From NCBI RefSeq assembly GCF_000429405.1, contig NZ_AUBU01000002.1, positions 372,001-436,000 on the forward strand: a stretch of 64,000 nt of DNA. The letters are read 5' to 3'. Source of the stretch: Algoriphagus marincola DSM 16067 (GTDB lineage: Bacteria > Bacteroidota > Bacteroidia > Cytophagales > Cyclobacteriaceae). Made by a program: the position numbers and the translations under genes. Positions 25,849 through 35,949 of this stretch are shown here, piece after piece. The notes beneath the pieces are model-generated. The model made no database searches and was not told where the DNA came from. It worked only from the letters and a program-made list of their open reading frames with translations. The stretch's first letter is position 1. Every line of letters begins with the position of its first letter.

Positions 25849-26811
25849 ATGAATTTTGAAATTCTGATAAACAATCTCACCAACCCAAGTTTACTGTTTT
25901 TTGTATTGGGGATCTTAGCGGTAAGATTTAAATCTGATCTGGAGATACCACCTACCTCAGCTAAGTTTATTGCACTCTATTTGATGCTTTCCATTGGATT
26001 CAAGGGTGGTCAGGAGCTTTCCCACAGTGAATTTGATTTATACATCGTTTGGGCTTTGGTTTTCGGGTTGGTATTGTCGGCAGCGGTACCTATTTATACC
26101 TTCTTTATCCTGCGCACCAAATTGAATACTGCTAATTCGGCAGCTATATCGGCAGCGTATGGATCCATTTCAGCAGTTACTTTTGTAGCAGCAGCTTCCT
26201 TTTTGGATGCCCAAGGGGTCACATTTGGAGGGCATATGGTTGCAGTGATGGCTTTGATGGAGGCTCCTGCTATCATTTCAGGAGTGGTTTTGCTTAGGAA
26301 GTATTCGACAAAGAAAAAATCAAAAGGTAGTCTCAGTAAAATCATCACGCATGCCTTTACAAATGGATCAGTATTACTGATTTTGGGTAGTTTGGTGATA
26401 GGTCTGATCGCTGATGAAAAGCAGGCGGAAGGAATCAAGCCTTTTGTCACGGATATTTTCAAAGGCTTTCTGGCAGTCTTCCTTTTGGATATGGGAATCA
26501 GTAGTGGCAGGAAGTTGAGGTCTTTTTTCAAAAATGGGTACTTCTCTACAGTTTTCGCCATATTAGTTCCACTAGTAAATGGTTGTATCGTGGCGGTGTT
26601 GAGCTATTGGATTGCACCGGCAGCAGGCGATCGATTTATCTTTTCGATTTTGGCAGCGAGTGCATCTTACATTGCAGTGCCGGCGGCCATGAAGCTAGCC
26701 AATCCCGAAGCGGATGAAGGTCTTTACATTCCCATGGCCTTGGCGATTACCTTCCCTTTCAATATCACCTTGGGGATGCCGATTTATTGGATGATTATTC
26801 AGTCTTTTTGA
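25849..26811 (+). CDS. SbtA-like sodium-dependent bicarbonate transporter family permease
   Basis: The 320-residue membrane protein has about ten hydrophobic helices and family phrases such as LYLMLSIGFKGGQEL, AAYGSISAVTFVAAASFLDAQG, GHMVAVMALMEAPAIISGV and LLDMGISSGRKL. These match the DUF897/SbtA family, whose cyanobacterial member imports bicarbonate with sodium. In a heterotroph bicarbonate would feed carboxylases. Transport specificity in this organism is not proven. The adjacent divergent LysR gene supports regulated expression. It overlaps the convergent DCC gene by 13 nt at its 3' end. Confidence 0.87.
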   Translation: MNFEILINNLTNPSLLFFVLGILAVRFKSDLEIPPTSAKFIALYLMLSIGFKGGQELSHSEFDLYIVWALVFGLVLSAAVPIYTFFILRTKLNTANSAAISAAYGSISAVTFVAAASFLDAQGVTFGGHMVAVMALMEAPAIISGVVLLRKYSTKKKSKGSLSKIITHAFTNGSVLLILGSLVIGLIADEKQAEGIKPFVTDIFKGFLAVFLLDMGISSGRKLRSFFKNGYFSTVFAILVPLVNGCIVAVLSYWIAPAAGDRFIFSILAASASYIAVPAAMKLANPEADEGLYIPMALAITFPFNITLGMPIYWMIIQSF

Positions 26812-27227
26812 GAAAAATTTTCAGGGGAAAGAAATTTAGACTTTTCCTCGGGGGTCGGGAGCCGGCAAGTTTCTTTTTTTCCAAACCAACGATAGCGATT
26901 CCTTCCAATCCAATCATAAATCGGATCCCGAAGCCAGGAGGGTAGAATGATGAAGGCGTAAAAAAATGGCCAAAAGCCAGAAAGCTTTCTGGAAATCATT
27001 AATGCCGCCGTGCTTCTGTAGTAAATATTGCCGTCCTCAAGGAGTACCAATGAATCAAGGTAATCCTCTTTGACATCATAGGAACTTAGGATTTTCTTAG
27101 AAAAATCATCCTGAAGCGCTCCTACTAAAAATTGGTTGTTTTTATCCCTTTTGATGATAAAATCGATGGAGCTATTGCAAAGATTGCACACTCCATCGAA
27201 GAAGATTATTGATTTTTGGCGATTCAT
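26799..27227 (-). CDS. DCC family (DUF393) thiol-disulfide oxidoreductase-like protein
   Basis: The 142-residue protein begins IIFFDGVCNLCNSSIDFIIKRD, containing the family motif DGxCxxC with the redox Cys pair. LPSWLRDPIYDWIGRNRYRWFGK is the conserved C-terminal region. The fold is thioredoxin-like and the natural role is not established. It starts 3 nt inside the end of the large secreted protein gene on the same strand. That overlap reflects compact packing and does not prove shared function. Confidence 0.9.
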   Translation of the reverse strand: MNRQKSIIFFDGVCNLCNSSIDFIIKRDKNNQFLVGALQDDFSKKILSSYDVKEDYLDSLVLLEDGNIYYRSTAALMISRKLSGFWPFFYAFIILPSWLRDPIYDWIGRNRYRWFGKKETCRLPTPEEKSKFLSPENFSQKD

Positions 27228-30010
27228 CGAAGAATCTGAATGGTGCCTTTGAGTTCCTGCTCGCGCTGGCTTGGATCTAAGACATCGAAGAATACTTTTC
27301 CTGAATAGAAATAAGTACCTGCAGCCAATTCATTACCGTTTTGGTCTCGACCATCCCACCGGATAAATATGTCATTCTCGGCAGATTCCAGGCTGTTGTA
27401 TCGGAATACCTCAGCTCCCCATCTATTGACAATGAATATTTCTACCCCCGTCACAAATCTAGGACATTGAGAGAATGGGTTGTCGAAGGCGATAAATGTG
27501 TCATTTAGACCATCACCATTCGGAGTAAAGGCATTTGGTAATTCGTAATTTGGGCAATTGTCTACGCAGACGACATTACTGGGCTCACTTTCATTACCCG
27601 ATCTGTCCACCGCAGTGATGTAGTAACAGCCTCTGTAGGTTGGAAGGTTATTGATTCTTGTAGCCAATTCTAGCGAACTCAATTCAGCCACCAATTCAAA
27701 CTGACCTTCTTCTCCATCTGGGGTGAAATAAAGTCTATATCCAGCTAGTTCGTCATCACAATCCCCGGAGAAATCAGGTTCCCAGCTCAAATCATGAACA
27801 AACGTGTTGGTGTTGCAAGGCTGTTCTGCTAAATAAGCGGAGCATTCAGGACCTTCGAAAGTAAGGACTGGAGGACAGGGGAGTCTATTGTCATCAGGTT
27901 TGGCACAGACGATTTGAGATTTGTTTTCCAATGGATAAACAAGTCCTTCCACATTGTAAGCACCTTTGGTGACGACATAGTAACAATATTCGATATCCCT
28001 GACTAATGGAATACCGTTGAAGCTGCCATCGTCCAGGAAGACAAAACCGCTTTGGGTGACATCCACTTCAGCAATGAGCTCAAAAGTATTTTCATCCTGA
28101 GCATCCGCATCCGTTCTGTTTCGGTAAACCTCGTGCCTAAATTCTGAGATGGAATTATTCCAAGGTACGTCAAATGTCCAATTTAACTCGATAGCTTGAT
28201 TGATTATACTTGGTTCTAATCGAACAGAGGAAGCAGTCGAGGATGTATCTATTTTGGTGCCGTTGTCCAGGAGGATAACTTTGTAATTATAGACCAGATT
28301 TTCTGTGTTTAGTCCGGTGTCTGTAAATAAAGTATCACTTGTCGTCCCCAGGCTTACTCGATTGCTTGTCCCTGTAAAGCCATCTTGTCTGATGAGCTCA
28401 TAGGTGTAAGGTCCAGGGAATTGTGTTTGATCAATATCATAGGGAGGAGTCCATTTTACAAAGATTTCTCCATTTTCAGTATCTGTTTCTTCTACGCTTA
28501 CATTCGTGATGATCGGTACATCTACGTCGATCGTGATACAGATTTCTTCGGAAACGATACTCTCGCCAAGTCTTGGTTCTGGAAAGGCTGCCACCAATCG
28601 GTAGCAATAAGTATTTCCTGGAGCTAAACCTGCACCGCCATTCAGATCTGTGAAATTAAACGTCTCCATATCCGTGGTTCCGATTAGCTCAAAACCCGGA
28701 CGGATTCCTGTCTCGCAACTATCCGGAACATAAGGGTCGGAGTTGATTCTTCTCCAAACCTGCATTTCTGAAGCCGAGTTTGCACAGACGTATGGATCCC
28801 AGGTGAGATCTACGGTTCTACCTTGCTGCTGTTCCAAATCATCCCAGACAGGTGGAGGTCCGATTACCTTGATTCGCCAAGTTTTCACATCCACCAGAGA
28901 AGGTCCTGAACGAGGTTGATCCGTAATTCTTACTCGTACATCATATTCCCGTGCACGCACATGGTTGCAAACTGTCTGCCAATTGAAATCGATCACGGCG
29001 GGGGAAGACTGAAATGCCTCTTCTGGACTATAGGAGGCAGGAGAGGTAGTAATTTCCATAGGTTCGCCGAAGACTTCAATTTTCACCGGATCGCCATCAG
29101 GATCTTGACCTTGAATAATTTCTTCTATCAGTGTTCCGGCTTCCACACAGAGATCAGGCGGCAGAATCAATTCGGGGCGTCTATTATTGGAGTTTTCAAT
29201 GATGATTTGCATATCCCGAACCACATAGCCGATCTGAGTCCATACGCCATCAAGTTTTCGATATTCTTTAATGCGAAAAGCCACATTGAACTGCCCCGCA
29301 GTACCCGGGGCATCCCAAATCAAGTCACCAAATATTTCATCAATTCCAAAAAGAGCTGGAGTCGCTCCTGATTCCTGATTGGTAGAAAACTCAGCGACAT
29401 TTGGATCGCGATAGTTATTTACCGGTCTTTGGAAAGCTTGTTTTGGGATATCCAATTCATAAGCCAAGCTGTCTCCATCCGGATCATAAGCTCCTGGATT
29501 ATGAATAAAACGAACGTTTACAGCTCCATTGTCAACAGGAGGAATTGTAAGAACTGGGGAATTATTCACCCCTATAAAAGGATCAATGGTAATTTGAGTC
29601 TCAACATAGAAAGGTGTGTCCACCGAGTTGTCCATGTTAAGCGTTAGATCATTTCTGTTGAATTCTTGAAACCGGATGTTGTAAGTTCCAGGTCCTTGGA
29701 AAGTGTGCGTGATGACAAAAGTATTTTTCTCCACTTGTGGCGCAACCAATTCGACAAGTGAAAAATCACTTTCTGTATTGAGTTGTTCTTCTCGTCCGTC
29801 TCCAAAGTTGATCACACCAGGACCAAAAACAACATTCGACCGGGTGTCCGTGTATCCAACAACAGTAATTCTGTAAGTTAGTGTTTGGACGGAGATCCGT
29901 TCAGCGATGATTTCACCTGCCCGGATGTGAGTAGCCCAAGCCTGGGAAATGCTAAAAAACAGAAAGCAAAAAAATAGTGATAAGAAATGATTGAGCTTCA
30001 TATTTTTCAA
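27224..30010 (-). CDS. Large secreted cell-surface protein with type IX sorting domain (gliding motility-associated C-terminal)
   Basis: The 928-residue protein has a signal peptide (about 1-27, ending QAWA). It continues with an N-terminal cadherin/PKD-like part (THIRAGEIIAERIS onward, with DPDGDSLAYEL near 175) and several fibronectin-III-like modules (about 390-800). The end is typical of CHU_C / gliding motility-associated domains: LPNAFTPNGDGLNDTF, FIVNRWGAEVF and FIRWDGRDQNGNELAAGTYFY, then ELKGTIQILR. Such domains direct export through the type IX secretion system (type B sorting). The protein is probably an adhesin or structural surface protein. Its start is the only Met before the signal peptide. 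Confidence 0.9.
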   Translation of the reverse strand: MKNMKLNHFLSLFFCFLFFSISQAWATHIRAGEIIAERISVQTLTYRITVVGYTDTRSNVVFGPGVINFGDGREEQLNTESDFSLVELVAPQVEKNTFVITHTFQGPGTYNIRFQEFNRNDLTLNMDNSVDTPFYVETQITIDPFIGVNNSPVLTIPPVDNGAVNVRFIHNPGAYDPDGDSLAYELDIPKQAFQRPVNNYRDPNVAEFSTNQESGATPALFGIDEIFGDLIWDAPGTAGQFNVAFRIKEYRKLDGVWTQIGYVVRDMQIIIENSNNRRPELILPPDLCVEAGTLIEEIIQGQDPDGDPVKIEVFGEPMEITTSPASYSPEEAFQSSPAVIDFNWQTVCNHVRAREYDVRVRITDQPRSGPSLVDVKTWRIKVIGPPPVWDDLEQQQGRTVDLTWDPYVCANSASEMQVWRRINSDPYVPDSCETGIRPGFELIGTTDMETFNFTDLNGGAGLAPGNTYCYRLVAAFPEPRLGESIVSEEICITIDVDVPIITNVSVEETDTENGEIFVKWTPPYDIDQTQFPGPYTYELIRQDGFTGTSNRVSLGTTSDTLFTDTGLNTENLVYNYKVILLDNGTKIDTSSTASSVRLEPSIINQAIELNWTFDVPWNNSISEFRHEVYRNRTDADAQDENTFELIAEVDVTQSGFVFLDDGSFNGIPLVRDIEYCYYVVTKGAYNVEGLVYPLENKSQIVCAKPDDNRLPCPPVLTFEGPECSAYLAEQPCNTNTFVHDLSWEPDFSGDCDDELAGYRLYFTPDGEEGQFELVAELSSLELATRINNLPTYRGCYYITAVDRSGNESEPSNVVCVDNCPNYELPNAFTPNGDGLNDTFIAFDNPFSQCPRFVTGVEIFIVNRWGAEVFRYNSLESAENDIFIRWDGRDQNGNELAAGTYFYSGKVFFDVLDPSQREQELKGTIQILR

Positions 30011-30315
30011 GTTCTCTTTTGTTGATCAAAACACCTTTTGCCGGACAAAGGTTGCCGAGCAATATGGTTTGTATATAGACTCTCTACGAAATAAACGGAA
30101 GAAAGTAGAAATTCCTTTCAATATCAAACAATAAAATCAAACAGTAGGTTATTTCGATGTGATTTTATGGGTAAAAGACTCTAAAATCGCACAAATTATT
30201 TAGAACCTTTTAAAATAAGATTGGGCTTGACGAATGGATTGTTTACTAGCTGTTCGGGGCGTAAATTTGGCTCCAGTTTAGAAAAACAAGTTCGTTTTAA
30301 CCAAAGAAAAAATCT
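30011..30315. other. Divergent intergenic region between the type IX cargo gene and sdhC
   Basis: This 305-bp AT-rich stretch contains the sdhC promoter at its right end. No gene, repeat or RNA fold was recognised in the rest. Confidence 0.6.
30239..30269 (+). promoter_or_regulatory. Bacteroidota-type promoter of sdhCAB
   Basis: TTG at 30239-30241, a 20-nt spacer and TAAATTTG at 30262-30269 match -33/-7. The sdhC start codon follows after 46 nt. Confidence 0.75.
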
Positions 30316-30999
30316 ATGAGTTGGGTTACAAAAACCTTGAATAGCACCTTGGGTCGGAAGCTTCTAATGGCTTTGACAGGAATATTTCTCATTTTGTTTT
30401 TGGTAGTGCATTTGGCAGGAAACCTACAATTGCTCATTCCTGACAATGGCGAATCCTTTAACATTTATGCAGAGACCATGGCCAACAACCCTTTCATCCG
30501 GGTCGTCTCCATTGGGAATTTCGCGTTTATCTTGATCCATATCATTTACGCGGCAGTTCTTAGTCGACAAAACAAAAGTGCTCGACCGGTCAACTATGCT
30601 ACTTCAAAAGCAAGCACAAACAGTACTTGGTCTTCCCGAAATATGGGGATTTTGGGTACGGTGATTCTGATTTTCTTGATCATTCACTTGAGAGGTTTTT
30701 GGTATGAATTCAAATTTGGAGAGATGCCGACCGCTGAATATGGAGGCATGATTTACAAGGATGGGTTTAAAATCGTTTCTGAAGCGTTTTCAAATATCCT
30801 GTATGTGGTGGTCTATGTGGTGTCTATGGGCTTCCTTGCGTTTCACCTTTCACATGGATTTGCCAGTGCTTTCCAAACCCTCGGGCTAAACCACGCTAAG
30901 TACTCACCATTGATCCAAAAAATAGGTACAGGTTTTTCGATCTTGATTCCAGCACTTTTTGCGCTGATTCCGATCGTAATGTATATTCAGAGCTTATAA
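30316..30999 (+). CDS. sdhC: Succinate dehydrogenase cytochrome b subunit
   Basis: The 227-residue protein has five predicted membrane helices, as in the single-subunit (class B) SdhC of Bacteroidota and epsilon-proteobacteria. Likely heme-ligating His residues appear in FLVVHLAGNLQ, ILIHIIYAAVLSRQ, FLIIHLRGFWYEF and FLAFHLSHGFASAFQ. It anchors the SdhAB dimer to the cytoplasmic membrane and passes electrons to menaquinone. It is the first gene of the sdhCAB operon, 29 nt before sdhA. The N-terminal GRKLLMALTGIFLILF is the usual family start. Confidence 0.95.
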   Translation: MSWVTKTLNSTLGRKLLMALTGIFLILFLVVHLAGNLQLLIPDNGESFNIYAETMANNPFIRVVSIGNFAFILIHIIYAAVLSRQNKSARPVNYATSKASTNSTWSSRNMGILGTVILIFLIIHLRGFWYEFKFGEMPTAEYGGMIYKDGFKIVSEAFSNILYVVVYVVSMGFLAFHLSHGFASAFQTLGLNHAKYSPLIQKIGTGFSILIPALFALIPIVMYIQSL

Positions 31000-31028
31000 A
31001 CTGATAAAGGAAAATAAATCAAATATAG

Positions 31029-32963
31029 ATGATACTAGATTCCAAAATACCAGCTGGTCCGTTAGCGGAAAAATGGACTAAGCATAAATTCAACATGAAG
31101 CTGGTCAATCCGGCAAACAAACGAAAGTACGATGTAATCGTGGTAGGGACAGGATTGGCAGGCGCTTCAGCAGCCGCTTCCTTGGCAGAGTTGGGATACA
31201 ATGTCAAAGCTTTCTGTTTCCAGGATAGCCCTCGACGTGCGCACTCTATCGCAGCGCAGGGTGGAATCAATGCAGCCAAAAACTACCAAAATGATGGAGA
31301 TTCCGTTTTCCGTCTTTTTTATGACACCATCAAAGGAGGTGACTACCGCGCAAGAGAAGGCAATGTCTACCGATTGGCGGAAGTATCAGTTAATATAATC
31401 GACCAATGTGTAGCGCAAGGTGTTCCTTTCGCGAGAGAATATGGTGGACTTTTGGCAAACCGCTCATTCGGTGGAGCTCAGGTATCCCGAACATTCTACG
31501 CTAGGGGCCAAACCGGACAGCAGTTGTTGCTTGGTGCGTATTCTGCACTTAGCCGTCAAGTTGCTAATGGTAAGGTGAAGCTTTACCCACGTACCGAAAT
31601 GATGGACGTGGTAAAGATAGATGGACATGCAAGAGGTATTATCACTAGAAACCTCATCACAGGAGCCATCGAAAAGCATGCTGCTCATGCAGTTCTCCTT
31701 TGTACCGGTGGGTACGGAAACGTGTTTTTCCTCTCTACCAATGCGATGGGCTCCAATGTGACAGCCGCTTGGAGAGCACATAAGCGTGGTGCTTACTTCG
31801 CTAACCCTTGCTACACTCAAATTCACCCTACTTGTATTCCTGTCTCTGGAGATCATCAGTCTAAGCTGACTCTGATGTCCGAGTCTTTGAGAAATGATGG
31901 CAGAGTATGGGTGCCATCAACTGTAGAGATGGCTGAAAAGCTTCGTAAAGGACAGATCAAAGCAAACGATATTCCCGAAAACGAGCGAGACTATTATCTA
32001 GAGCGGAAGTATCCTTCATTTGGTAACCTAGTACCTCGTGACGTGGCTTCCAGAAATGCCAAGTATGTATGTGATGAAGGTAGAGGAGTAAACGAAACAG
32101 GAGAGGCAGTTTTCTTGGATTTCCGAGATGCGATCAAAAGAGACGGAGAGGATACCATTCGCGCGAGATATGGAAACCTCTTCGATATGTATCAACAGAT
32201 CACAGGTGAGAATCCATATCAAGTACCGATGATGATTTATCCAGCTGTGCACTACACAATGGGTGGTCTTTGGGTGGATTATAATCTCAGCACTACGATT
32301 CCTGGATTGTACGCATTAGGAGAGGCAAACTTCTCTGACCATGGAGCCAATCGACTAGGTGCGTCTGCCTTGATGCAGGGCTTAGCAGATGGCTACTTCG
32401 TGATTCCCTACACTGTTGGGGATTATTTAGCTCAGATTGGACCAAGTCCGGTAAATGCTGATCATCCTGAGTTTGATAAGTCCATTCAAGAGGTAAATGA
32501 CAGGATCCAAAAACTACTGAGCATCAAGGGAAGTAGGACAGTTGACTATTTCCACAAAAAGCTTGGTAAAATCATGTGGAATGAGTGCGGAATGGCTCGA
32601 ACTGCGGAAGGACTTAAGCAGGCCAAAGCAGATATTAAAGCCTTGAGAGAGGAGTTTTGGAAAGATGTGAAAGTCCTTGGAGAAAACGAAGAACTTAACC
32701 AGTCTTTGGAAAAAGCACATCGAGTAGCTGATTTCCTTGAATTGGGAGAGTTGATGATCGATGATGCATTCAACAGAGAAGAATCTTGCGGTGGTCACTT
32801 CCGAGAGGAGTACCAGACTCCAGAAGGAGAGGCGCTAAGAGACGATGAAAACTTTGCTTACGTCGCTGCTTGGAAATACCTTGGAGAGGGTCAAGAGGAA
32901 GAGCTTCATAAAGAGCCTCTTGAATTCGAAAATGTGAAATTGACTCAGCGTTCGTACAAATAA
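31029..32963 (+). CDS. sdhA: Succinate dehydrogenase/fumarate reductase flavoprotein subunit
   Basis: The 644-residue protein has the FAD-binding motif [14 protein letters not shown], the covalent-flavin site [17 protein letters not shown] (His), and [14 protein letters not shown]. The substrate-binding stretch is [13 protein letters not shown], with the catalytic Arg in [14 protein letters not shown]. The C-terminal helical domain ends normally. It oxidises succinate to fumarate in the TCA cycle, or the reverse in fumarate reduction. The start at 31029 gives an N-terminal arm ([15 protein letters not shown]) usual in this phylum. The next Met in frame (31095) would remove that arm. Confidence 0.97.
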   Translation: MILDSKIPAGPLAEKWTKHKFNMKLVNPANKRKYDVIVVGTGLAGASAAASLAELGYNVKAFCFQDSPRRAHSIAAQGGINAAKNYQNDGDSVFRLFYDTIKGGDYRAREGNVYRLAEVSVNIIDQCVAQGVPFAREYGGLLANRSFGGAQVSRTFYARGQTGQQLLLGAYSALSRQVANGKVKLYPRTEMMDVVKIDGHARGIITRNLITGAIEKHAAHAVLLCTGGYGNVFFLSTNAMGSNVTAAWRAHKRGAYFANPCYTQIHPTCIPVSGDHQSKLTLMSESLRNDGRVWVPSTVEMAEKLRKGQIKANDIPENERDYYLERKYPSFGNLVPRDVASRNAKYVCDEGRGVNETGEAVFLDFRDAIKRDGEDTIRARYGNLFDMYQQITGENPYQVPMMIYPAVHYTMGGLWVDYNLSTTIPGLYALGEANFSDHGANRLGASALMQGLADGYFVIPYTVGDYLAQIGPSPVNADHPEFDKSIQEVNDRIQKLLSIKGSRTVDYFHKKLGKIMWNECGMARTAEGLKQAKADIKALREEFWKDVKVLGENEELNQSLEKAHRVADFLELGELMIDDAFNREESCGGHFREEYQTPEGEALRDDENFAYVAAWKYLGEGQEEELHKEPLEFENVKLTQRSYK

Positions 32964-32981
32964 TTTAAGATCAAAATTCAT

Positions 32982-33731
32982 ATGAAATTGACATTAAAAG
33001 TATGGAGACAAAAAAACAATGCTGATAAAGGCGGTTTTGTTTCCTATCCTATAGATGGCATATCCAAAGACATGTCCTTTTTGGAAATGATGGATGTGCT
33101 GAATGAACAACTTACAGAAAAAGGAGAAGATCCCGTTCACTTTGATCACGATTGTAGAGAAGGAATCTGCGGTATGTGTTCCTTGCATATCAACGGAAAG
33201 CCTCACGGTCCTCAGCAAACCACTACTTGCCAATTGCACATGCGTTCTTTTAGTGATGGGGAGACCATTACGATTGAACCTTGGAGAGCTAAGGCTTTCC
33301 CAGTTGTAAAAGACTTGGTGGTAGACCGCTCTGCTTTTGATAGAATTATCCAAGCAGGTGGCTATGTATCTGTCAATACAGGTGGTGTTCCTGATGCCAA
33401 TGAGATTCCGATTCCTAAGAAAATTGCGGATGAGGCATTTGATGCGGCAACCTGTATCGGTTGTGGGGCATGTGTAGCTGCATGTAAAAATGCTTCGGCT
33501 ATGCTTTTCACTTCAGCTAAAATCTCTCAGCTTGCTATGCTTCCTCAAGGACAAGTCGAGCGAAAGGATAGAGCAGAAAAAATGATCGCTCAAATGGATG
33601 CAGAAGGATTTGGTGCTTGTACCAATACTGGTGCTTGTGCTGCTGAGTGTCCAAAGGGTATTTCCCTGACAAACATTGCACGGATGAATCGGGAGTACTT
33701 CACTGCTGCTGTTACGACCGAAAACGTTTAA
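32982..33731 (+). CDS. sdhB: Succinate dehydrogenase/fumarate reductase iron-sulfur subunit
   Basis: The 249-residue protein has the [2Fe-2S] motif [16 protein letters not shown] plus a distal Cys in TTTCQLHM. It also has two [4Fe-4S]/[3Fe-4S] motifs, [13 protein letters not shown] and [17 protein letters not shown]. It carries electrons from flavin to the membrane subunit. It lies 18 nt after sdhA and ends at a strong terminator, closing the operon. Confidence 0.97.
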   Translation: MKLTLKVWRQKNNADKGGFVSYPIDGISKDMSFLEMMDVLNEQLTEKGEDPVHFDHDCREGICGMCSLHINGKPHGPQQTTTCQLHMRSFSDGETITIEPWRAKAFPVVKDLVVDRSAFDRIIQAGGYVSVNTGGVPDANEIPIPKKIADEAFDAATCIGCGACVAACKNASAMLFTSAKISQLAMLPQGQVERKDRAEKMIAQMDAEGFGACTNTGACAAECPKGISLTNIARMNREYFTAAVTTENV

Positions 33732-33746
33732 TAAAAATAACTACAT

Positions 33747-33778
33747 AAAAAGAGCCGGAGAAATCCGGCTTTTTTTGT
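33747..33778 (+). terminator. Rho-independent terminator of sdhCAB
   Basis: Stem agccgga/tccggct (33753-33759/33764-33770), 4-nt loop, then TTTTTTT. Confidence 0.92.
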
Positions 33779-34069
33779 TGTATACGATTTAGGGCTTTTG
33801 ATCTATTTGGTTTTTGAAGGTGCCGGTTTTTACCCCATTTGGAGAGAGATAAACATCGTTATCATAACATTGTAGCCTGTAGAAAAAATATGGTTTTCTC
33901 GTACTGGAGACTTGAAAGGTTTAAAATAGATTTTTAACTATTCTAATTTCAAATTGGATAATTATATCAAAATAAGTCTAAAAACCCAATTTTATTTCAT
34001 TTTTGAGCCCTTTTCATTAACTTTAAAAAATTATATTTTAAAATTCTTTGATACAAACCCAATTACATA
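33779..34069. other. AT-rich leader region before the symporter operon
   Basis: No ORF, tRNA or clear RNA fold was seen. The last 150 bp are strongly AT-rich and presumably hold the promoter of the symporter operon. No full TTG/TAnnTTTG pair was found, only a CTTTG at about 34047. Confidence 0.45.
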
Positions 34070-35521
34070 ATGCATTGGATAGATCTGGTGATCTTTGTTG
34101 TTTACATGCTAGCTATGCTCGGTGTGGGCGTTTTTTTTATGCGCAAGAATACCGGGCAGGAAGATTATTATGTAGGAGGTAGAAGTATTGGTTCTTGGCA
34201 TATCGGCCTCTCCGTCGTAGCTACAGATGTAGGTGGAGGTTTTTCAATTGGTCTTGGAGGTCTAGGCTTTATGATGGGGATATCCGGATCCTGGATGCTA
34301 TTTACTGGACTTTTGGGAGCTTGGATTGCAGCAGTTTTATTGATACCGCGCGTAAAATCCGATCCGGCTTTTGCCAAGTTTTTCACCTTTCCACAAATTA
34401 TCGGATACTTATATAATTCCACCACAGCAAAGGTGGCTGCCATCATATGTTTTTTGGGCTATTTAGGCTTTACCGCCTCTCAGCTTTTAGCAGGTGCCAA
34501 ATTAGCATCAGGAACCTTTGAAACACTTGACCTGCACACGGCTCTACTGATTATGGGGGCTATTGCTGTGGTTTATACCGTAATGGGAGGCCTAAAGGCA
34601 GTGATTTACACTGATACGGTTCAGTGGATTATACTCATGCTCGGATTAATGTTTATTGGAATACCAATGGCTTATCGCTACGTAGGAGGATGGCAATCCA
34701 TTCAAGAAACAGTTCCTTCAGAGTTTTTCTCCTTTGGGAATCTTACTTGGCAGGATTTATTCAATTGGGCCATAACGATTATTCCCATTTGGTTTGTGGG
34801 AATGACTCTCTATCAGCGAATATTTGCTGCCAGAGATGTGAAATCCGCCAAGAAGGCATGGTTTATCGCTGGATTATTTGAATGGCCCATCATGGCCTTT
34901 ATGGGTGTTAGCCTTGGTTTACTAGCGCGAGTGGCAGTGGAGCAAGGAGCTTTGGATGGTTTTACCACCGCCATGGATCCCGAGATGGGATTACCGGTAT
35001 TGTTGAGTCAAATTCTTCCTGCCGGCATCCTTGGTCTGATGATGTCGGCTTATTTTTCTGCAGTATTGTCAACAGCGGATTCATGTTTGATGGCTGCATC
35101 CGGTAATCTGACTACTGACTTGCTGGGTAATTCTAAAAAGCCCCGAACCCATCGCTCCGAGATGAGACTTTCTCAGCTAATTACCTTTTTAATTGGCGTG
35201 GTGGCTATTCTTTTGGCCTGGCAAATGAACGAAGTGCTCAGCTTAATGTTATATTCTTATGCATTTATGGTTTCGGGGCTGCTAGTCCCCGTTGTAGCTG
35301 GCCTGTTTTTTGGAAAAAGTAACTGGAAAGCTGCTGTTACTTCGATGATTCTAGGAGGTTCTATTACAGCCGTCCTTACCTTTTTGGACCTAGAAATGCC
35401 ACTAGGGCTAGACCCGAACCTCTATGGTTTGACAGCCTCTTTGATCGCCTTTATAGTGATAGATAAAATTGATACTAATGTTCATCCTGAAATAATAAAT
35501 AAAGAATATGATAAAGCTTGA
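34070..35521 (+). CDS. Sodium:solute symporter (SSS family)
   Basis: The 483-residue protein has about 13 hydrophobic helices. The family sodium-symporter motif regions are GLGGLGFMMGISGSWMLFTG near the N-terminus and SAYFSAVLSTADSCLMAASGNLTTDLL in the eighth helix, with the Ser/Asp of the sodium site. It imports a small solute with sodium across the cytoplasmic membrane. The substrate is unknown. The next two genes (GNAT and PLP racemase), with overlapping or 1-nt spacing, suggest an amino acid or amino-acid derivative. Its stop overlaps the GNAT start by 14 nt. Confidence 0.92.
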   Translation: MHWIDLVIFVVYMLAMLGVGVFFMRKNTGQEDYYVGGRSIGSWHIGLSVVATDVGGGFSIGLGGLGFMMGISGSWMLFTGLLGAWIAAVLLIPRVKSDPAFAKFFTFPQIIGYLYNSTTAKVAAIICFLGYLGFTASQLLAGAKLASGTFETLDLHTALLIMGAIAVVYTVMGGLKAVIYTDTVQWIILMLGLMFIGIPMAYRYVGGWQSIQETVPSEFFSFGNLTWQDLFNWAITIIPIWFVGMTLYQRIFAARDVKSAKKAWFIAGLFEWPIMAFMGVSLGLLARVAVEQGALDGFTTAMDPEMGLPVLLSQILPAGILGLMMSAYFSAVLSTADSCLMAASGNLTTDLLGNSKKPRTHRSEMRLSQLITFLIGVVAILLAWQMNEVLSLMLYSYAFMVSGLLVPVVAGLFFGKSNWKAAVTSMILGGSITAVLTFLDLEMPLGLDPNLYGLTASLIAFIVIDKIDTNVHPEIINKEYDKA

Positions 35522-35948
35522 GACCCTATCAGCAATAGATAATGCCACCTTTCTTCAAAAGAATGAAATTGCCGACTTTTTGGTTGAGCATTTGGGGAAA
35601 TATGGGGATCCTAAAGAGCATGTGATGAAATGCCTCGATTATGCATTGGACCAAAGTCTGCATGCTGGAGGATTTGTAGTCGTAGCTCGTGAAAATCAAA
35701 AAATAGTCGGAGCCCTCGTCATGAATCAGACAGGCATGTCAGGTTACATCCCGGAGAATATCCTGGTATACATTGCCGTAGATGCTGCCCAAAGGGGGAA
35801 AGGTATCGGAGCTAAGATTATGGATTCAGCAATGAAACTGGCCAAAGGTGATATTGCCCTTCACGTTGAGCCGGATAATCCAGCCAAAAGACTTTATGAG
35901 CGTTTAGGTTTTACGAATAAGTATTTGGAAATGAGATTGAAAAAATAA
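35508..35948 (+). CDS. GNAT family N-acetyltransferase
   Basis: The 146-residue protein contains the acetyl-CoA loop AAQRGKGIGAKIMDSAMKLA (Q/RxxGxG/A motif) and the final motif NPAKRLYERLGFTNKYLEMRL, which together define the GNAT fold. The acetyl acceptor is unknown. The gene lies between a symporter (14-nt overlap) and a PLP racemase (1-nt gap), so an amine or amino acid substrate is likely. This is an inference from the operon. Confidence 0.93.
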   Translation: MIKLETLSAIDNATFLQKNEIADFLVEHLGKYGDPKEHVMKCLDYALDQSLHAGGFVVVARENQKIVGALVMNQTGMSGYIPENILVYIAVDAAQRGKGIGAKIMDSAMKLAKGDIALHVEPDNPAKRLYERLGFTNKYLEMRLKK

Positions 35949-35949
35949 G

